A stretch of DNA of 64,000 nucleotides from Nephrocerus scutellatus (taxonomy: Eukaryota; Arthropoda; Insecta; Diptera; Pipunculidae): positions 78,599,976-78,663,975 of the forward strand of contig OX352765.1 in assembly GCA_947095585.1 (NCBI GenBank), given 5' to 3'. This document shows, piece by piece, positions 11,490 through 22,077 of the stretch. Under the pieces are notes generated by a model, which had not been told where the DNA came from, ran no database searches, and saw only the letters and a list, made by a program, of their open reading frames with translations. Each line of letters begins with the position of its first letter. Within the stretch, counting starts at the first letter, position 1. Made by a program: the position numbers and the translations under genes.

Positions 11490-12125
11490 TCAAGTGCTAT
11501 CGAAAGCACCCTCAATGTCAAGGAAAGCACACAGAGCTATTTCTTTGGAACGAAAAGTTCCTTCTATATTTTTAACTAGATAGTGAAGGGCACCCTCTGT
11601 GCTTTTACCTTTTCTGTATGCAAAATTACTTGAGTGTAGAGTGCTAGACGTATCTAGCCAGGCTCTGATATGAGCAGCAATAAATCTTTCCATAATTTTT
11701 AGAACAAATGACGGTAGACTTATAGATCTGTATGATTTAGGCAGCTCATTGGACCTTTTGCCTGGTTTAGGAATAAAAATTACGTTTAACTTTCTCCAGG
11801 TGTACGGAATATAATCCCAGTTGTAACTGGTTCTAAATAAAGCAATCAAACCCGGATGGATAAGATCGATTGGCCTCTGTAAGAGCGCAGGAAAAATGCC
11901 ATCACCGCCGGGGGTTTCGAATGGTCTGAAGGAGCATACGGCCCTTCTGAAATTCTTCCGGATTACCCTGCTGTCAATGCGGGCCCTATGTCTAGGAGCA
12001 TTATGGTACGTGTGTGAAACATAAGGAGACGAATCGGGAAAAATGAACTTGAAGTAACGTTCTAATTGTGTCCTCACGGTCCGAAGTGTAGTTACCGTAT
12101 GTTCTTTTTCAGTAAGCCTGCACAA
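11490..12125 (-). pseudogene. LOA-like reverse transcriptase, N-terminal half
   Basis: A 211-codon open frame with FRRAVCSFRPFETPGGDGIF, WRKLNVIFIPKPGKRS, YRSISLPSFVLKIMER, FAYRKGKSTEGALHYLV and AFLDIEGAFDST at its end. These are the fingers, the IPKPGK...YRPISL motif, the RKG.ST segment and the first catalytic aspartate (FLDIEGAFD). The frame then ends at an internal deletion, so the second catalytic block (YADD) is absent. The fragment at 57890-58080 repeats NWGYIS and NVILIPKPG and is a sister copy. Confidence 0.88.
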
Positions 12126-12202
12126 TTTGTCTGATCCTTGACAAGTGCCTTGGGGATTCGTGTCACTGCTGGCATATCAGCAATGTTTTCGCAGCTTTTC
12201 CT

Positions 12203-13050
12203 TCATGTAGCTCGTTTTGATTTTCTCAATTCTGAGTAAAGGGCGAACCTATAATCTTCCAAGCTCTTCATGCGTTTTGCAGTCCTGAAAAGCTTTCTAA
12301 TTTTCTTCCTAAGTTTGGCCAGTCGGTCATTCCACCAGGGAACCTTACGTTTACTCAAACAGCTGCCGTAGTAGGAGGTAAGCAACATATCATTTAACTG
12401 ATATGCTGCCTCCCCTAGGTCCCCTTTGGTGTCGACAGGTGCAGGAAGCATATCTATCTTGGACAAGTCCCCTATAAGATTCCAGTCCGTAGACTTGGGA
12501 TCGTATCTGGAAGTAACATGTGAGAATCTGATGTGTTGATGTTCAGACAAAGAGGCTTCCTCGGACACATGCCAGTTTTCGACGATACTTTATATAAATG
12601 GTCTGGCGAGTGTGAGGTCAAGTACCTCTTCGCGAATCACATTTATGAATGTGGGATTCAAGCCTTTATTTACAATTTCTACATTACTTCTAATGAAGAT
12701 ATTCTAAAAGTCACTCACCCCTTCTGTTAATGTCACTATTGCTCCAGACAACGTGATGCGCACTTGCGTCACAACCAATTATGAATTGTCGGTAGTTGTC
12801 ATGGCAGTATTTTACAAGCTTCTCTATAGGCGGAATGTTGTCGTTATCTCTACTAAGAGTGCCACCAGGTCCTTCGTCATGAGTTCTGGAATTGAGACAA
12901 AGCTAATGTTCGAGCTGATTAAGCAGGCCGCTCTTGGCACTGGCTTGCCGCATTTAAAGATAAACTTACTTGCCTTTTTCCGTAGACCTTTGATTTGTTC
13001 ACTTATAACTCAAGGTTCTTGGATGAGGCTATGTTGTCTTTAACGAATCT
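12203..13050 (-). pseudogene. LOA-like endonuclease C-terminal part and linker
   Basis: Minus-strand pieces: SIPELMTKDLVALLVEI (about 12850-12910), FIIGCDASAHHVVWSNSDIN (about 12725-12790), LNPTFINVIREEVLDLTLA (about 12605-12665), then the open frame 12203-12568 with SDHW-like HIRFSHVTSRYDPKSTDWN and VPWWNDRLAKLRKKIRKLF. The GCDANAHH-type motif with the aspartate and the HXXW is the APE-like endonuclease of non-LTR elements. Several frameshifts separate the pieces. Confidence 0.75.
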
Positions 13051-13099
13051 TTTGCTAAGGGTAGCGGACGCTCCCTTAGTGTTATGTAGGTTCGCTTGT

Positions 13100-13900
13100 G
13101 GTGCTCGTAATGGTGCGTTCATTATTCCTTCCTTGAGGATCTAGCTTGCCGGAGTAATTGGGCTTTTTTGGGGCCTTTTCCTTTACGGCAAGCAGTCGGG
13201 GTTTGACCAAGTGGTTTGTTTTTCACCGACTCAACATTTTTCCGATTAGCGTGTCTAGTGGCACCCCTTTTCGGAATGGAAGAACCAGCCATGTTGCCGG
13301 TCGTACGAGGTACAATCGTACAATTTTTCCGATAGTGACCTAAAGGTTTTACTAACGTTTTGCCACTTCGGCTACCAGAAGGGCTTAGACCATCATGCCC
13401 AATTGCTCTGCTGGTCAAAGGGGTAGGTCTAAGGAACTTCTTAGTAGAGACTCCGGAACCGCTTTGATCAACATGCTCAGCAGCGCTGTTTGTCGCAGTA
13501 CCCGGTTGTGATGCCTGTTTGGTGGGTATAACTACGGAGTCTTCATTAATAACATGCCCAGTGGCGGTGTTTGAAGAAGTAGAGGCTTCCTCTTTAACAG
13601 AATTGCCGCGGCCAGACGCTAAAACCCCATCGGTGCTTTTCAGGATTAGCTTGACATGGCCAAAGCGGTAGCCTATTTTGCCTTTGCAGCTTACTCATGG
13701 AGACGTCGTCAACCACCCACTTTCCACGAGTTTGCCTCTAGTCCAGCTAGAACTTTATCAGAAGAGAGCTCCAAACTTTGTGGAAAGAACCCACGGACGA
13801 TGTGTGGTCTGAGGAATGATCCTTCTTCCACCAGGATCACGTTCAGTCCACTCTTGGCTCTGATCTTCTCGAAATTCTAGCGCAACCACCCCGCAATAAA
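13100..13900 (-). pseudogene. Gag-like ORF1 remnant of the LOA-like element
   Basis: A 98-codon frame (13122-13418) is Lys/Arg/Ser/Gly-rich, as in a nucleic-acid-binding gag tail. Further upstream on the minus strand, IRAKSGLNVILVEEGSFLRP and IVRGFFPQSLELSSDKVLAG (about 13740-13880) read in one frame. This hydrophobic segment resembles the ORF1 conserved region of LOA-type LINEs. Assignment rests partly on its position directly upstream of the endonuclease. Confidence 0.55.
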
Positions 13901-14044
13901 GCCAAAAATGCCTATACTGTCAAGACTCTTTAAATCCAGGAATTTTACCATCGAAACACCAAACTACTGGTGTATAAGACAGTGGTCATACTTTTATTTA
14001 GACATTGACTTGGGTGCTTAACAAAAAGCACTCTAATCTCTTAT

Positions 14045-14370
14045 CTTGTGATCAGGTAGGAAGTTTTACAGAGCATTTTTTGGCCCCGCTTGTGTGGAAG
14101 AAGACTATAATTCTGAGATCTACGCACGTTAACTCGATGTTTTGTAAAGAAAATCAAGCTCGGTAGGCTCCAGTGGGCAGGCCACCTTTATTTCAAAAGC
14201 GATCGTGCTTGGAAATTCTCTTGCGGAAGAATTTATGAGGAGGCAGGCCGAGTCTACGTTGTAAGGGTGGCGTAGACCATGACGCCTAGACTTTAGGAAT
14301 GTCAAACTGAATAACATAGGCTCAAAATCGGACCGGTGGTGAGCCTTTTTGCGGGAGGGTAGGGCCATTC
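14045..14370 (+). pseudogene. RTE-type LINE C-terminal fragment
   Basis: The plus strand reads EEDYNSEIYAR, then VKKIKLGRLQWAGHL, then a GRP..RW-like region ending NRTGGEP/AFLREGRAI across two frames. The order N.E.Y, IK..RL.W.GH, GR...RW.D and W...L.EA is the typical C terminus of RTE-type LINE proteins. It is a 3' end fragment with frameshifts. Confidence 0.65.
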
Positions 14371-16635
14371 ACCGGTCGTCAATCCTATCCTCTTCTTTCA
14401 TTGGCCAATAACCATTAAATTGGAAAACAAAAACAAGTTATTGCCATCACAGAGAGATAAGAACGACAAGAAAAGCTTCTGCCTCTCCCATTAGTTATAG
14501 CGTCACTTAAAACGCTTATTGTTAACTTGGCATACGAAATGCTCAAATTAAAACGCAACTTGCTTCCTAAAGTGGACTAATGAGTACAATTGCCAGAAAC
14601 CCCAGAGTGCAGCTCGTAGCCTTAGCAAAATAGATGACATCGCGTCCCCGCCCACATCCTTTCGTGTGGCTTGTGAGCAAAAAAGGGAGGGGGATTGTAT
14701 AAAAAGTGCAAACAAACAATCCCCGATATCAAATAATTCCGTAACAAGGTACGAATTTACTATTCGGTCGGTTAAGCTTAACATCTTACCTATCTACTCC
14801 CATTAAGTGGGCGTAACACTCATTTAATGTGCAATGTGCGGAACCATGCGAACGCATCCGCCAAATGAAAAAGTGAAGACAAAAAAAATTAAACGAACGC
14901 GCATAGTCTCTCGTGGTCATAGTTAAGTCAATGATGGAGGGACGAGGAGGCCAGTCAGACAGCCAGCCAACAAAATGCATTTAAGTTCCGCACTGTTGGA
15001 CTGGCGCAAATTTTTTTTATTATTTTATTATTAATTTAATTAATTTACCCCAGCCGACCGACGGCGACGTCGTCTAGTGATCGTCTGATAGCGCGGAGTT
15101 AGCCTGCAGTTTCCCGCACTCCGGACAATTGAGCGCAGTCGATTACACAACGACGACAGACAGACAGACAGACGATAAATGATCTTATCGAATCGAACAT
15201 CAAGTAGGCGGAGATGCGATGATAACGAAGTGGTCTTGGCCTCTGCATCTGCGCGCAAACTTAATCGGATTTTTGTACCTTCCGCTTCTTTACTCACACA
15301 CAGATACACACTCATACCTGATGAAAGATGAAAGGAGCTCAGGAAAAGTGTGTAATAAGTTGAAAGATTAAGGAAGTCACTCGCGGCCGCCGCCGCCGTC
15401 ACCACTGCCGCCGCTCAGCAATGAAACAATGAGGCCGTGATGCGTTCAGCATGCCAGCCCCTTTTAATGCAGCAGGAGCAGCAGCGAAGCAACAACAACA
15501 GCATGAGTATAAAACGCATTGTAATAAAATTCCGCATTTTTGAAGGATTAATGATGCACTGACTGTGCGCACAGGTCGCCTACATGAACTTGCTTGAGCG
15601 TTGTGGCGAAGTGGTCGAGACGCACAGCCAGCAAAACCGTATGATTCCACCATTAGCGTTGAGTAATAAATCATCTCTCATCTCCGGGAATTGTGATTTA
15701 TTGGCAACGAAACTCGGACCGTCGTTGTCGTCTTTCGTCTGTCCTTTATTCCACTGCATGCTTCGAAAATTACATTCAGATACGGATGGATGGACTTATG
15801 CTGTGCTACACACCAATCGTTCAATCCATCTTCCAATCGATCGATCGACTGACGACCGCCCGCCCGCTCGCCCGTTCAATGATCTCAAAAGAATTTCACA
15901 AATTCACATAACGACGAATTTAATTTGGATCGACCGTTGCTGCAAATCACATCGAAGTGAAGAGTCTTTGGAAGAAAAGGGAAGCTTTAAAAGTCTACAA
16001 CAAAATTCCCGAAAACCCCCACCACCAAAAAGGATAATAAATTTCGTAATTGTTAATTTGAAAATAATACCCCTATGTATGTGCTTGTGATCGGTTGTAA
16101 ATCTTCCTTGGGACAGGACCAATCGACCGACCGATCGACCTTTATGCTCTCCACAGCACACTCAGTCATCGTCTTCGGGGAACAATTTATGTTTCCTTGT
16201 TTCGAACATAATTGGAAGTGTCGTCGTTTGTTGGCACTCATAACAAACAAGGCGGTCATCATCGTGAGTTGATCGTCGCAGGCGCTCAAGGCAATGATCC
16301 ATGAAAGTCTTGGCTGTGTAGATTGCGAAAATCTATGCATGGATTCATGCAAACAACAGTTCAACAAAGAGAGACCAACTGGACATGAATGCCAGAAAAA
16401 ATGAGATCTCCCAACAAAGTTGCTTTTTTTTTTTGGTACGATATTAATGGTTGATGCAGTTTAGAAGGTATGCCAGTAGGCCAGTCGTGGGATGATGATC
16501 ATAGTGATGATGGTTTTAGGATGTCTAATAGAAAAACTTTCCTTGATTTGGAATCTGTAATCTTTGGACCCGTTTCAGTGCAATTTACACTCCGGGTAAG
16601 TAGTTCTTAAGTTAGAAGCCTTAGGTTTTGATGGT
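14371..16635. other. Unique-looking non-coding island
   Basis: No transposon motif recognised. Contains an A/T-rich block (15008-15045), a GGC/GCC-rich stretch (15385-15420), CAG/CAA runs near 15470-15500 and several overlapping open frames on both strands with no shared signature. Composition is more even than in the element-rich parts. Confidence 0.4.
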
Positions 16636-16978
16636 TCCTTTTTGGCTTGGCTGAAATCTTAGTCGTTCACAAAAGGTACCTTTCGGTGATTTGTATTCCA
16701 GGCAAATCATTGTTTTTTCTGGAGTACCTGAAGGTTCTCATCTTGGCCCTGTCCTCTTTTTCCCATTTGAAAATTATTTACCGAAGATTTTAAAATTTCC
16801 CTCATGTCTGATATATGCCGATGATTTTAAATATTTCGTTACTATAAGTTATTTTGATTATTCTGGCCGCTTTCAGATCGATTTAAATAATTTTTCAAGT
16901 TGGCGTTCTAAAAATGATCTCTCCTTAAATATCTCTAAGTGTGTCAATACTACTTTTCATTGAATAAAATTGCCTATT
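16636..16978 (+). pseudogene. Non-LTR reverse transcriptase core, interrupted by a SINE
   Basis: The plus frame 16691-16963 reads SGVPEGSHLGPVLFF, SCLIYADDFKYF, WRSKNDLSLNISKC. GVP(Q)GSHLGP and YADD are the RT core; the invariant Q is E here. Immediately after the SKC..T segment the SINE at 16986 begins, and the same protein resumes at about 17300. Confidence 0.85.
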
Positions 16979-16985
16979 TTGGCAG

Positions 16986-17292
16986 TTTATACTATAATAA
17001 TAATAATATTCGGCACGACAGACCATTGCGGTCCAAGGCTTGCTTGCTTCTCGCAACCATTTGTGTTGAGCATGTATATTTTTGCACACAAATGGGGGGG
17101 ACCTACAATTTAATGCCGGATCCGAACGGCAAATTGAGAAGCATTCTGTGACAAGTTATTACTCTCGGAACGTTTGTCACCCATTCGCGTGAGGTGGGAC
17201 ACCGTGAAAAATACTTTTGGTGTTACTGAGATTCGAACCACGAACCCCCTGCTCAGAAGTCCATGCTCTTATCCACTGAGCCACGGCGCCCA
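16986..17292 (-). mobile_element. tRNA-derived SINE, copy 2 (near full length, ~305 bp)
   Basis: Minus strand: GGCGCCGTGGCTCAGTGGAT (A-box region), GTGGTTCGAATCTCAG (B box), AAAAGTATTTTTCACGGTG, GACAAACGTTCCGAGAG, ATTTGCCGTTCGGATCCGGC, GACCGCAATGGTCTG and an ATTATTATTATTAT tail. The inserted copy splits an RT; flanks GCAGTTTATAC (left) and ACAGTTTTTAA (right) agree at 8 of 11 positions and may be a decayed target-site duplication. An RNA polymerase III internal promoter is expected from the A and B boxes. Confidence 0.9.
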
Positions 17293-17299
17293 CAGTTTT

Positions 17300-17695
17300 T
17301 AAATAACTTTATTCTTCTATGAGTTGAGCCAGTTAAGGATCATGTAATAATTTATGAAAATAGTCTTTCTTTTGAAATTATATTTGTACCAGAGCTAGTT
17401 CGCTTTTAGGATTTCTAAAGCGTAAGTCTTTTGTTTTTAAAGATCCTTACACAATGAAAAGTATTCGTTTCCGCCCTATTCTAGAGTATTGCAATGTCCT
17501 AATACGCTGGTTGGTTCCTCGCGTATTGAGAAAATTCAGAGAAATTTTTTCCCATTTTGCTCTCAGGCATACTCCATTTAGCTCGTCTCATCTTCCACCT
17601 TATGTAACAAGATGTCTTCTTCTAGGACTTTAATCTTTAAGCCATCGCTATGACATTCAATCTGTAGTTTTTATCCGCGACCTCCTATGCGGTTC
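17300..17695 (+). pseudogene. Continuation of the SINE-split RT (C-terminal part)
   Basis: The plus strand continues LGFLKRKSFVFKDPYTMKSI, RPILEYCN, HFALRHTPF, SSHLPPYVTRCLLLGL and SHRYDIQSVVFIRDLL. These match the post-catalytic region of CR1/Jockey-group LINE RTs (SILEYCS..W, L..Y..RC..L.L..L..RR). Stops and frameshifts are frequent. Together with 16636-16978 it is one old element. Confidence 0.7.
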
Positions 17696-17721
17696 TGTGG
17701 TTCTTTAATCCGAATCCAGTA

Positions 17722-17782
17722 ATATGCCTCAAGGCTCTGCTCTTGGCCCTATACTGTACAATGTGCTGGTCTTGTTCGTAAA
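17722..17782 (+). pseudogene. Second RT-core scrap
   Basis: Reads NMPQGSALGPILYNVL in the plus frame, the PQGS.LGP.LYN core of RT, with no intact flanks. It is distinct from the neighbouring cores at 16720 and 18022. Confidence 0.55.
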
Positions 17783-18014
17783 AACATAGGCGGAGCCACA
17801 AGTTCCTTGTATCAATTTAGTTTTTCATTTAATTTTTTATTTTCATTGACGCCGGAATCAGGACACTCCACGATCACATTCTGGATAGCACTCTCATAAC
17901 TGAAATTTGCAAGTTTTGATAGGAAGTTTAGAAGGATAAAATTGAAACTTACGAAGAACTAACTGACTGCGAAGACATTATAGGATGCTAGCACCCTATA
18001 ATAAAGATATTTTT

Positions 18015-18130
18015 GTTGTACCACAAGGTAGCATTTTGGCACCGATATTGTTTCTACTATATAATAAGAGAGATCTACCAATACCAAAAGAGAAAAAATA
18101 CCTTACTGATAATACAGCAAGTATTGTAAC
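18015..18130 (+). pseudogene. Third RT-core scrap (Jockey type)
   Basis: Reads VPQGSILAPILFLLYNK, then RDLPIP and LTDNTASIV. This is the Jockey-type PQGS...LY..DLP followed by a decayed FADDTA (TDNTA). Confidence 0.7.
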
Positions 18131-19270
18131 GAGGTTTTCCCAGCCGGGGTAATACTCAGCGTGTCTAGGTTTCTTTGTATATTAGGTCTTTACAATAAAA
18201 AGCATTTTTTTGTTTAGGGAATGGAATTCAATCGTTTATTCCATCTTCTCTTTGTTTAATTTGTATACTGTTGAAGCTTAAAATACTTAGAATTTGGATT
18301 TATTTTCTATTCTTTGCTTATGACTATATAGTGTTCTACTTATTTATAAATTTGTGTTAAGGTCACCGTAGTGACGTGTTTGTCCTAGCGCTGCCTTGTG
18401 GCAAAGTTCGATGCCGGAACGACGTATGTCCAGGAGGGGGGTATCACCATTTCCGCGTTTGCTAGAAGAGTTATTGTTATTCTGGCATTTAGCGTGTAAG
18501 TGCAGGTAATGACTACGCTCATAAACCATTCAACTGTGAGGAAATTCTAGCATTTAGCGTGTAAGTGAAGGCAAGGACTTCGCTCTTAAGCCGTTCAATT
18601 CTAGCGTTTAGAGTGAAAGTAATGCTGCATATTGTTGTTACTGCATTTTTGTTGCTCGGTTGTCGTCTACTCATCGGGTGTTGTGTTGTTCATCGTATTG
18701 TTGTTGTTGGTTGCCTTCGGTGTTCGAAATCCGATCGCTTCGAGTTTGTTGACCCACCCCATCAGCTGTTCCCATTGCTTACGCATTTGCTTTAGAATGG
18801 TATTTGTTGCTTCTTGTGTCTATTGATAGTTTCTCTAACTTTTGCCGATTTCTTCCTTCTACTGTTATGGTCAGTCGGCCGCTGATCGTTCTTATTGTCT
18901 CTTTCGCTCTACTTTACTGATTGGATTCTCCTTACGTACTGGGCGTGGTTATCATACGTGTTGAATTTCTCTGTCCGTGTCCGTGATTAGAGATCTCTTT
19001 ATTTATTGTGTTATCACACTAGCGGCCACAATAGTTGGTAAAGGTAAATAAATGAAAAAAAAAATTTTTTTTGTGGAAGAAATTCGTCCCACACTCTGAC
19101 GAATTTGTTCTTTACAGTATTGCAATTCTGGAGATAATGTGGTAGATGCAAGCAAGTTACTGAATTTTGTAACTGGATAAAATAGTGACGTGAATGAAAC
19201 AAGAATGACTGACTGACAAGACAAGACATAATAGGATGCGGTTGCGATTAAGTTGGCCAATATGAAGGAG
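18131..19270. other. Unassigned AT-rich stretch with a short tandem repeat
   Basis: Holds the repeat at 18480-18625 and a small palindrome, GTCACCGTAGTGAC, at about 18363-18376. A GTTGTTG-rich part runs from 18630 to 18720. No protein motif seen. The features would be compatible with part of an LTR or UTR of an element, but no paired LTR is present. Confidence 0.35.
18480..18625. repeat. 65/54-bp tandem repeat
   Basis: TTCTGGCATTTAGCGTGTAA at 18480, TTCTAGCATTTAGCGTGTAA at 18545 and TTCTAGCGTTTAGAGTG at 18599, each followed in the first two by a related GACT-CGCTC-TAA-CC-TTCAA segment. Confidence 0.8.
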
Positions 19271-19276
19271 TAGATG

Positions 19277-20166
19277 ATAAGGGCAGTTTGATAAGTGACT
19301 TTTTGAATTTCCCGTGCAGTTAATTTAAAGGCAACTGCTAACTGCTCCTGTCAACTGTCATCTATTAATAGACTACTGTCAAGAGCAAGCTGCGCGTCAT
19401 TTAGTTTGTATTTGACAGCCATTGAAAGCAGACAACCTCGTGAATTTTAACGAAAATGGAAAAAATTAAATTTCGTGTGCTGATTAAGCGGCGATGTTCA
19501 GCCGCAATCCGAACGAGCTTTTGCGCCGTTTCGTAACCGTGGACGAATCATGGATCCATCACAACACACCAGAGACCAAGGAACAATCCGGGTGAACGTG
19601 CACCAAAGAAGGTCAATGTGGGTCTGTCGGCCAACAAGGTCATGGCCACGGTTTTTTGGGATGCACGTGGTGTCATTCACATCGATTACCTTGAAGAGGG
19701 TAAAACGATCACCCGGCGAAGATAGATTCGATATTGATTTGAAGCAAAAACGACCGTATTTGGCGAAGATAAAAGTGCTGTTCCATCAAGACAATGCATG
19801 CACGGGTGCATACGTGTGTAGTCAACCATGGCAAAAATCCATAAACTGGAAACGAACTGCTACCCCATCCAGCATATTCTCCAGATTTAGCCCCATGCGA
19901 TTATTTTCTGTTCCCAAACCTGAAGAAATGGCTGGACGGTAAGAGATTTGGGTCTAACAAAGAGGTCATCACTCAAACAAACGCCTATTTTGAAGGCGTT
20001 GAGAAAACCTAGAAAACCTTGAGAAATGCTAGGAATAAAAAAATGGAAAAACTCCGGACTAAATGTATCCAGCTTAAAGAAGACTATGTTGGGAAATAAA
20101 ACGTTTTTTTTGCCGAAAAAATATCTTTTATTCAAAATGTAACTGAATTATCAGACTACCCTCGTA
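19277..20166 (+). mobile_element. mariner transposon, internally deleted
   Basis: Ends carry matching inverted repeats: left TAAGGGCAGTTTGATAAGTG, and right (reverse complement) TACGAGGGTAGTCTGATAAT. An ATG at 19456 starts MEKIKFRVLIK. The frame soon enters FVTVDESWIHH, and later VLFHQDNA and YSPDLAPCDYFLFPN, supplying the three catalytic aspartates of a D,D34D transposase. Several frameshifts and stops follow. The copy is about 890 bp against roughly 1.3 kb for the family, and the missing part is the N-terminal helix-turn-helix DNA-binding region between 19490 and 19510. It is inactive. A TA dinucleotide lies at each end. Confidence 0.92.
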
Positions 20167-20169
20167 TAA

Positions 20170-21262
20170 CTAATCAATTTATTTATTTTTATTGCGAGCC
20201 CGAAGGGCGAAGCTAATAATCAGAGGACAAGAAAATTTTTCTGGCGTACGTGTGTCGGTTTGTGGGTTTGTGGGTTTATGGGTTTGTGTGTTTGTCTAGT
20301 TGTATATCCCGACTTCTACCATTCAGAATTTGATGGCACTTGTTTTAAAACAATTTGTAAGTGCTTGGCTTGCGATGACGTGACGTGCGTCGCGTGTCTC
20401 GTGTCGCGTGTCGCGTGTGGCGCGTGTATTTTTTTTTAAATTACTTGTTTTAAAACGGCTTGCGATGACTTGACGCATGTCACGTGTTGCGCGTCGCGTG
20501 TGGCGCGTGTGGCGCGTGTATTTTTTTTTTAAATACTTTTTTTAAAACTCGGCTTGCGATGACGTGACACATGTCGCGTTTCGCACATCGCGTGTGGCGC
20601 GTGTGGCGCGTGCAATTTTTTTTTAAATACTCGGCTTTCGATGACGTGACACGTGTATTTTTTTTTTAAATACAATTGGTGACACATGCGCGAGTTGCAC
20701 GGCGCGTGTGGCGGGTGTAATTTTTTTTTAATACTTTTTTTAAAACTTGGCTTGCGATGACATGACACGTGTCACATGTCGCGCGTTGCGTGTGGACGTG
20801 ACACATGTCGCGTGTCGCACGGCGCGTGTGGCGCGTGTAATTTTTTTTTAAATACTTTTTTTAAAACTCGGCTTGCGATGACGTGACACATGTCGCGCGT
20901 CGCATGTGGCGCGTGTAATTTTTTTTTTAAATTGTTTTAAAACTTGTCTTGCAATGACTTGACGCGTGTCACGTGTCGCGTGTGGCGCTTAATTTTTTTA
21001 AATACTTGTTTTAAAACTTGGCTTGCTATGACGTGACGCGTGTCACGTGTCGCGTGTAACTTTTTTTTAAATACTTGTTTTAAAACTTGGCTTGCGATGA
21101 TGTGACGCGTGTCGCGTGTGGCGCGCGCAAGTTAAAGAAAAGAAAAAAAGAAAAAAAAATTTTTTAAGGTAAAATTCTTTTAAGATAATTCAGTCTTTAG
21201 GCTGAATTACAATTATCCATATGGCGAGCTGAGAAGCTCGCTTTACTATCTTATTATTTATA
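20170..21262 (+). mobile_element. Non-autonomous Helentron/HINE-like element A with internal minisatellite
   Basis: Starts next to the mariner with a short hairpin GCCC-GAA-GGGC (20198-20208). Then come a GTGTGTCGGTTTGTGGG-type leader, a core CAGAATTTGATGGCACTTG...TTGGCTTGCGATGACG (20325-20385), nine minisatellite units, and a 3' block TCAGTCTTTAGGCTGAATTA with a GAGCT...AGCTC hairpin followed by CGCTTTACTATCTTA (21190-21255). The 3' block recurs at 22290-22362 and 52085-52155, and the core at 22150-22210 and 51050-51115. A terminal hairpin, tandem internal repeats and no coding are typical of Helentron-associated elements (DINE-1-like). That family assignment is inference. Confidence 0.55.
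20364..21135. repeat. Minisatellite type A, nine units
   Basis: Units are anchored on CTTGGCTTGCGATGACGTGA at about 20364, 20456, 20548, 20630, 20746, 20868, 20943, 21018 and 21087 (spacing 69-122 bp). Each runs through CGCGTGTCGCGTGTGGCGCG, a T-run and AAATACTTGTTTTAAAAC. CpG-rich GTGTCGCGTG motifs alternate with T-runs, an unusual composition contrast within one unit. Confidence 0.9.
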
Positions 21263-22076
21263 ACTCCAGGCATAGCTTGGGCGTAAGGAAATTAAGGAGA
21301 CGAAAATATGAGATGTCTACGGCTAAAGAAGGAATCTCTGAATAAGTTAGTACACCTTTCACCCATCCATTCCTATTGCTTAGCCAAGCTAAGCTAGCCC
21401 GCAAACTGTTTTATATTCACTTTGATTTTAGACATACGGCCTAATTTGATTTGATTTGATTTTATATCTCTGGAATACCTCCTACGACGAGATCGTGGCA
21501 AAGTCATTTTTTACAGCATGCATGTGTTTGTTTGTGAGTTTGCCAGTTTATCAGGTTGTCAGTTTGTCCAGAGTTCCACCTGGTCTCTCAGACTCAGTTT
21601 CCCCGAAGGTCAACCTTATCCGTTTGGCAAGACAGCTCCCGTGGTACGAATTCGACCTTGGATAGGGTCTGACATCAATGGCTTCGGAAATTTCAGGTAT
21701 GAGTGCCTGGGCATTTGGCAAGGCAAAACCCTGGCAGCACATCCTTCCGGAACTTCGAACCCTATCATTTGCCACTACGACAGCAAGCCATCCAACTTAC
21801 ATATGTTAGACTTGACCACTTAAATACGAAGAGATTGCCCAAATGTAAGCATCTCTAAGTACCAGTGGCCCTTTCTAGGCCGCTAAGTACGAAGAGCATG
21901 CCCTAAGTACCCGCGACCTTTAATTTATCTTCCGTCGAAGAGCCCTGCACCATAAACCAGATAGGAATGAAAATGCAGCTGGACCCCACCACGGTGTCGT
22001 TACCCTGACTAGGGTCCCATCATGGCGACTACGTCATCCGGGACAGGTGACCAATGATTGATTAACGAGGTTCTGC
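21263..22076. other. Unassigned segment between two element copies
   Basis: Contains GTGAGTTTGCCAGTTTATCAGG (21534 region), nearly repeated as GTGAATTTGCCAGTTTGTCA at about 22096, so it may be the 5' part of another copy of the same element. The 21570-22070 part, with GCATCTCTAAGTACCAGTGG and CTAAGTACGAAGAGCATGCC, is unidentified. Confidence 0.4.
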
Positions 22077-22077
22077 T

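Larger units (their letters stand above)
10562..13900 (-). mobile_element. LOA-like non-LTR retrotransposon, internally deleted
   Basis: Domains occur in the expected minus-strand order: gag-like ORF1 (13900-13100), endonuclease (13050-12600), linker (12568-12203), N-terminal RT (12125-11490), RNase H and zinc knuckle (11480-10562). The RT catalytic centre and thumb are missing: the frame passes from DIEGAFDST at about 11490 almost directly into the post-RT linker. With the frameshifts this makes the copy dead. It is the longest multi-domain element here apart from 22848-25178. Family words such as ALKALSSN and GHC...HLS are shared with 45180-45895 and 57890-59735. Confidence 0.8.
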
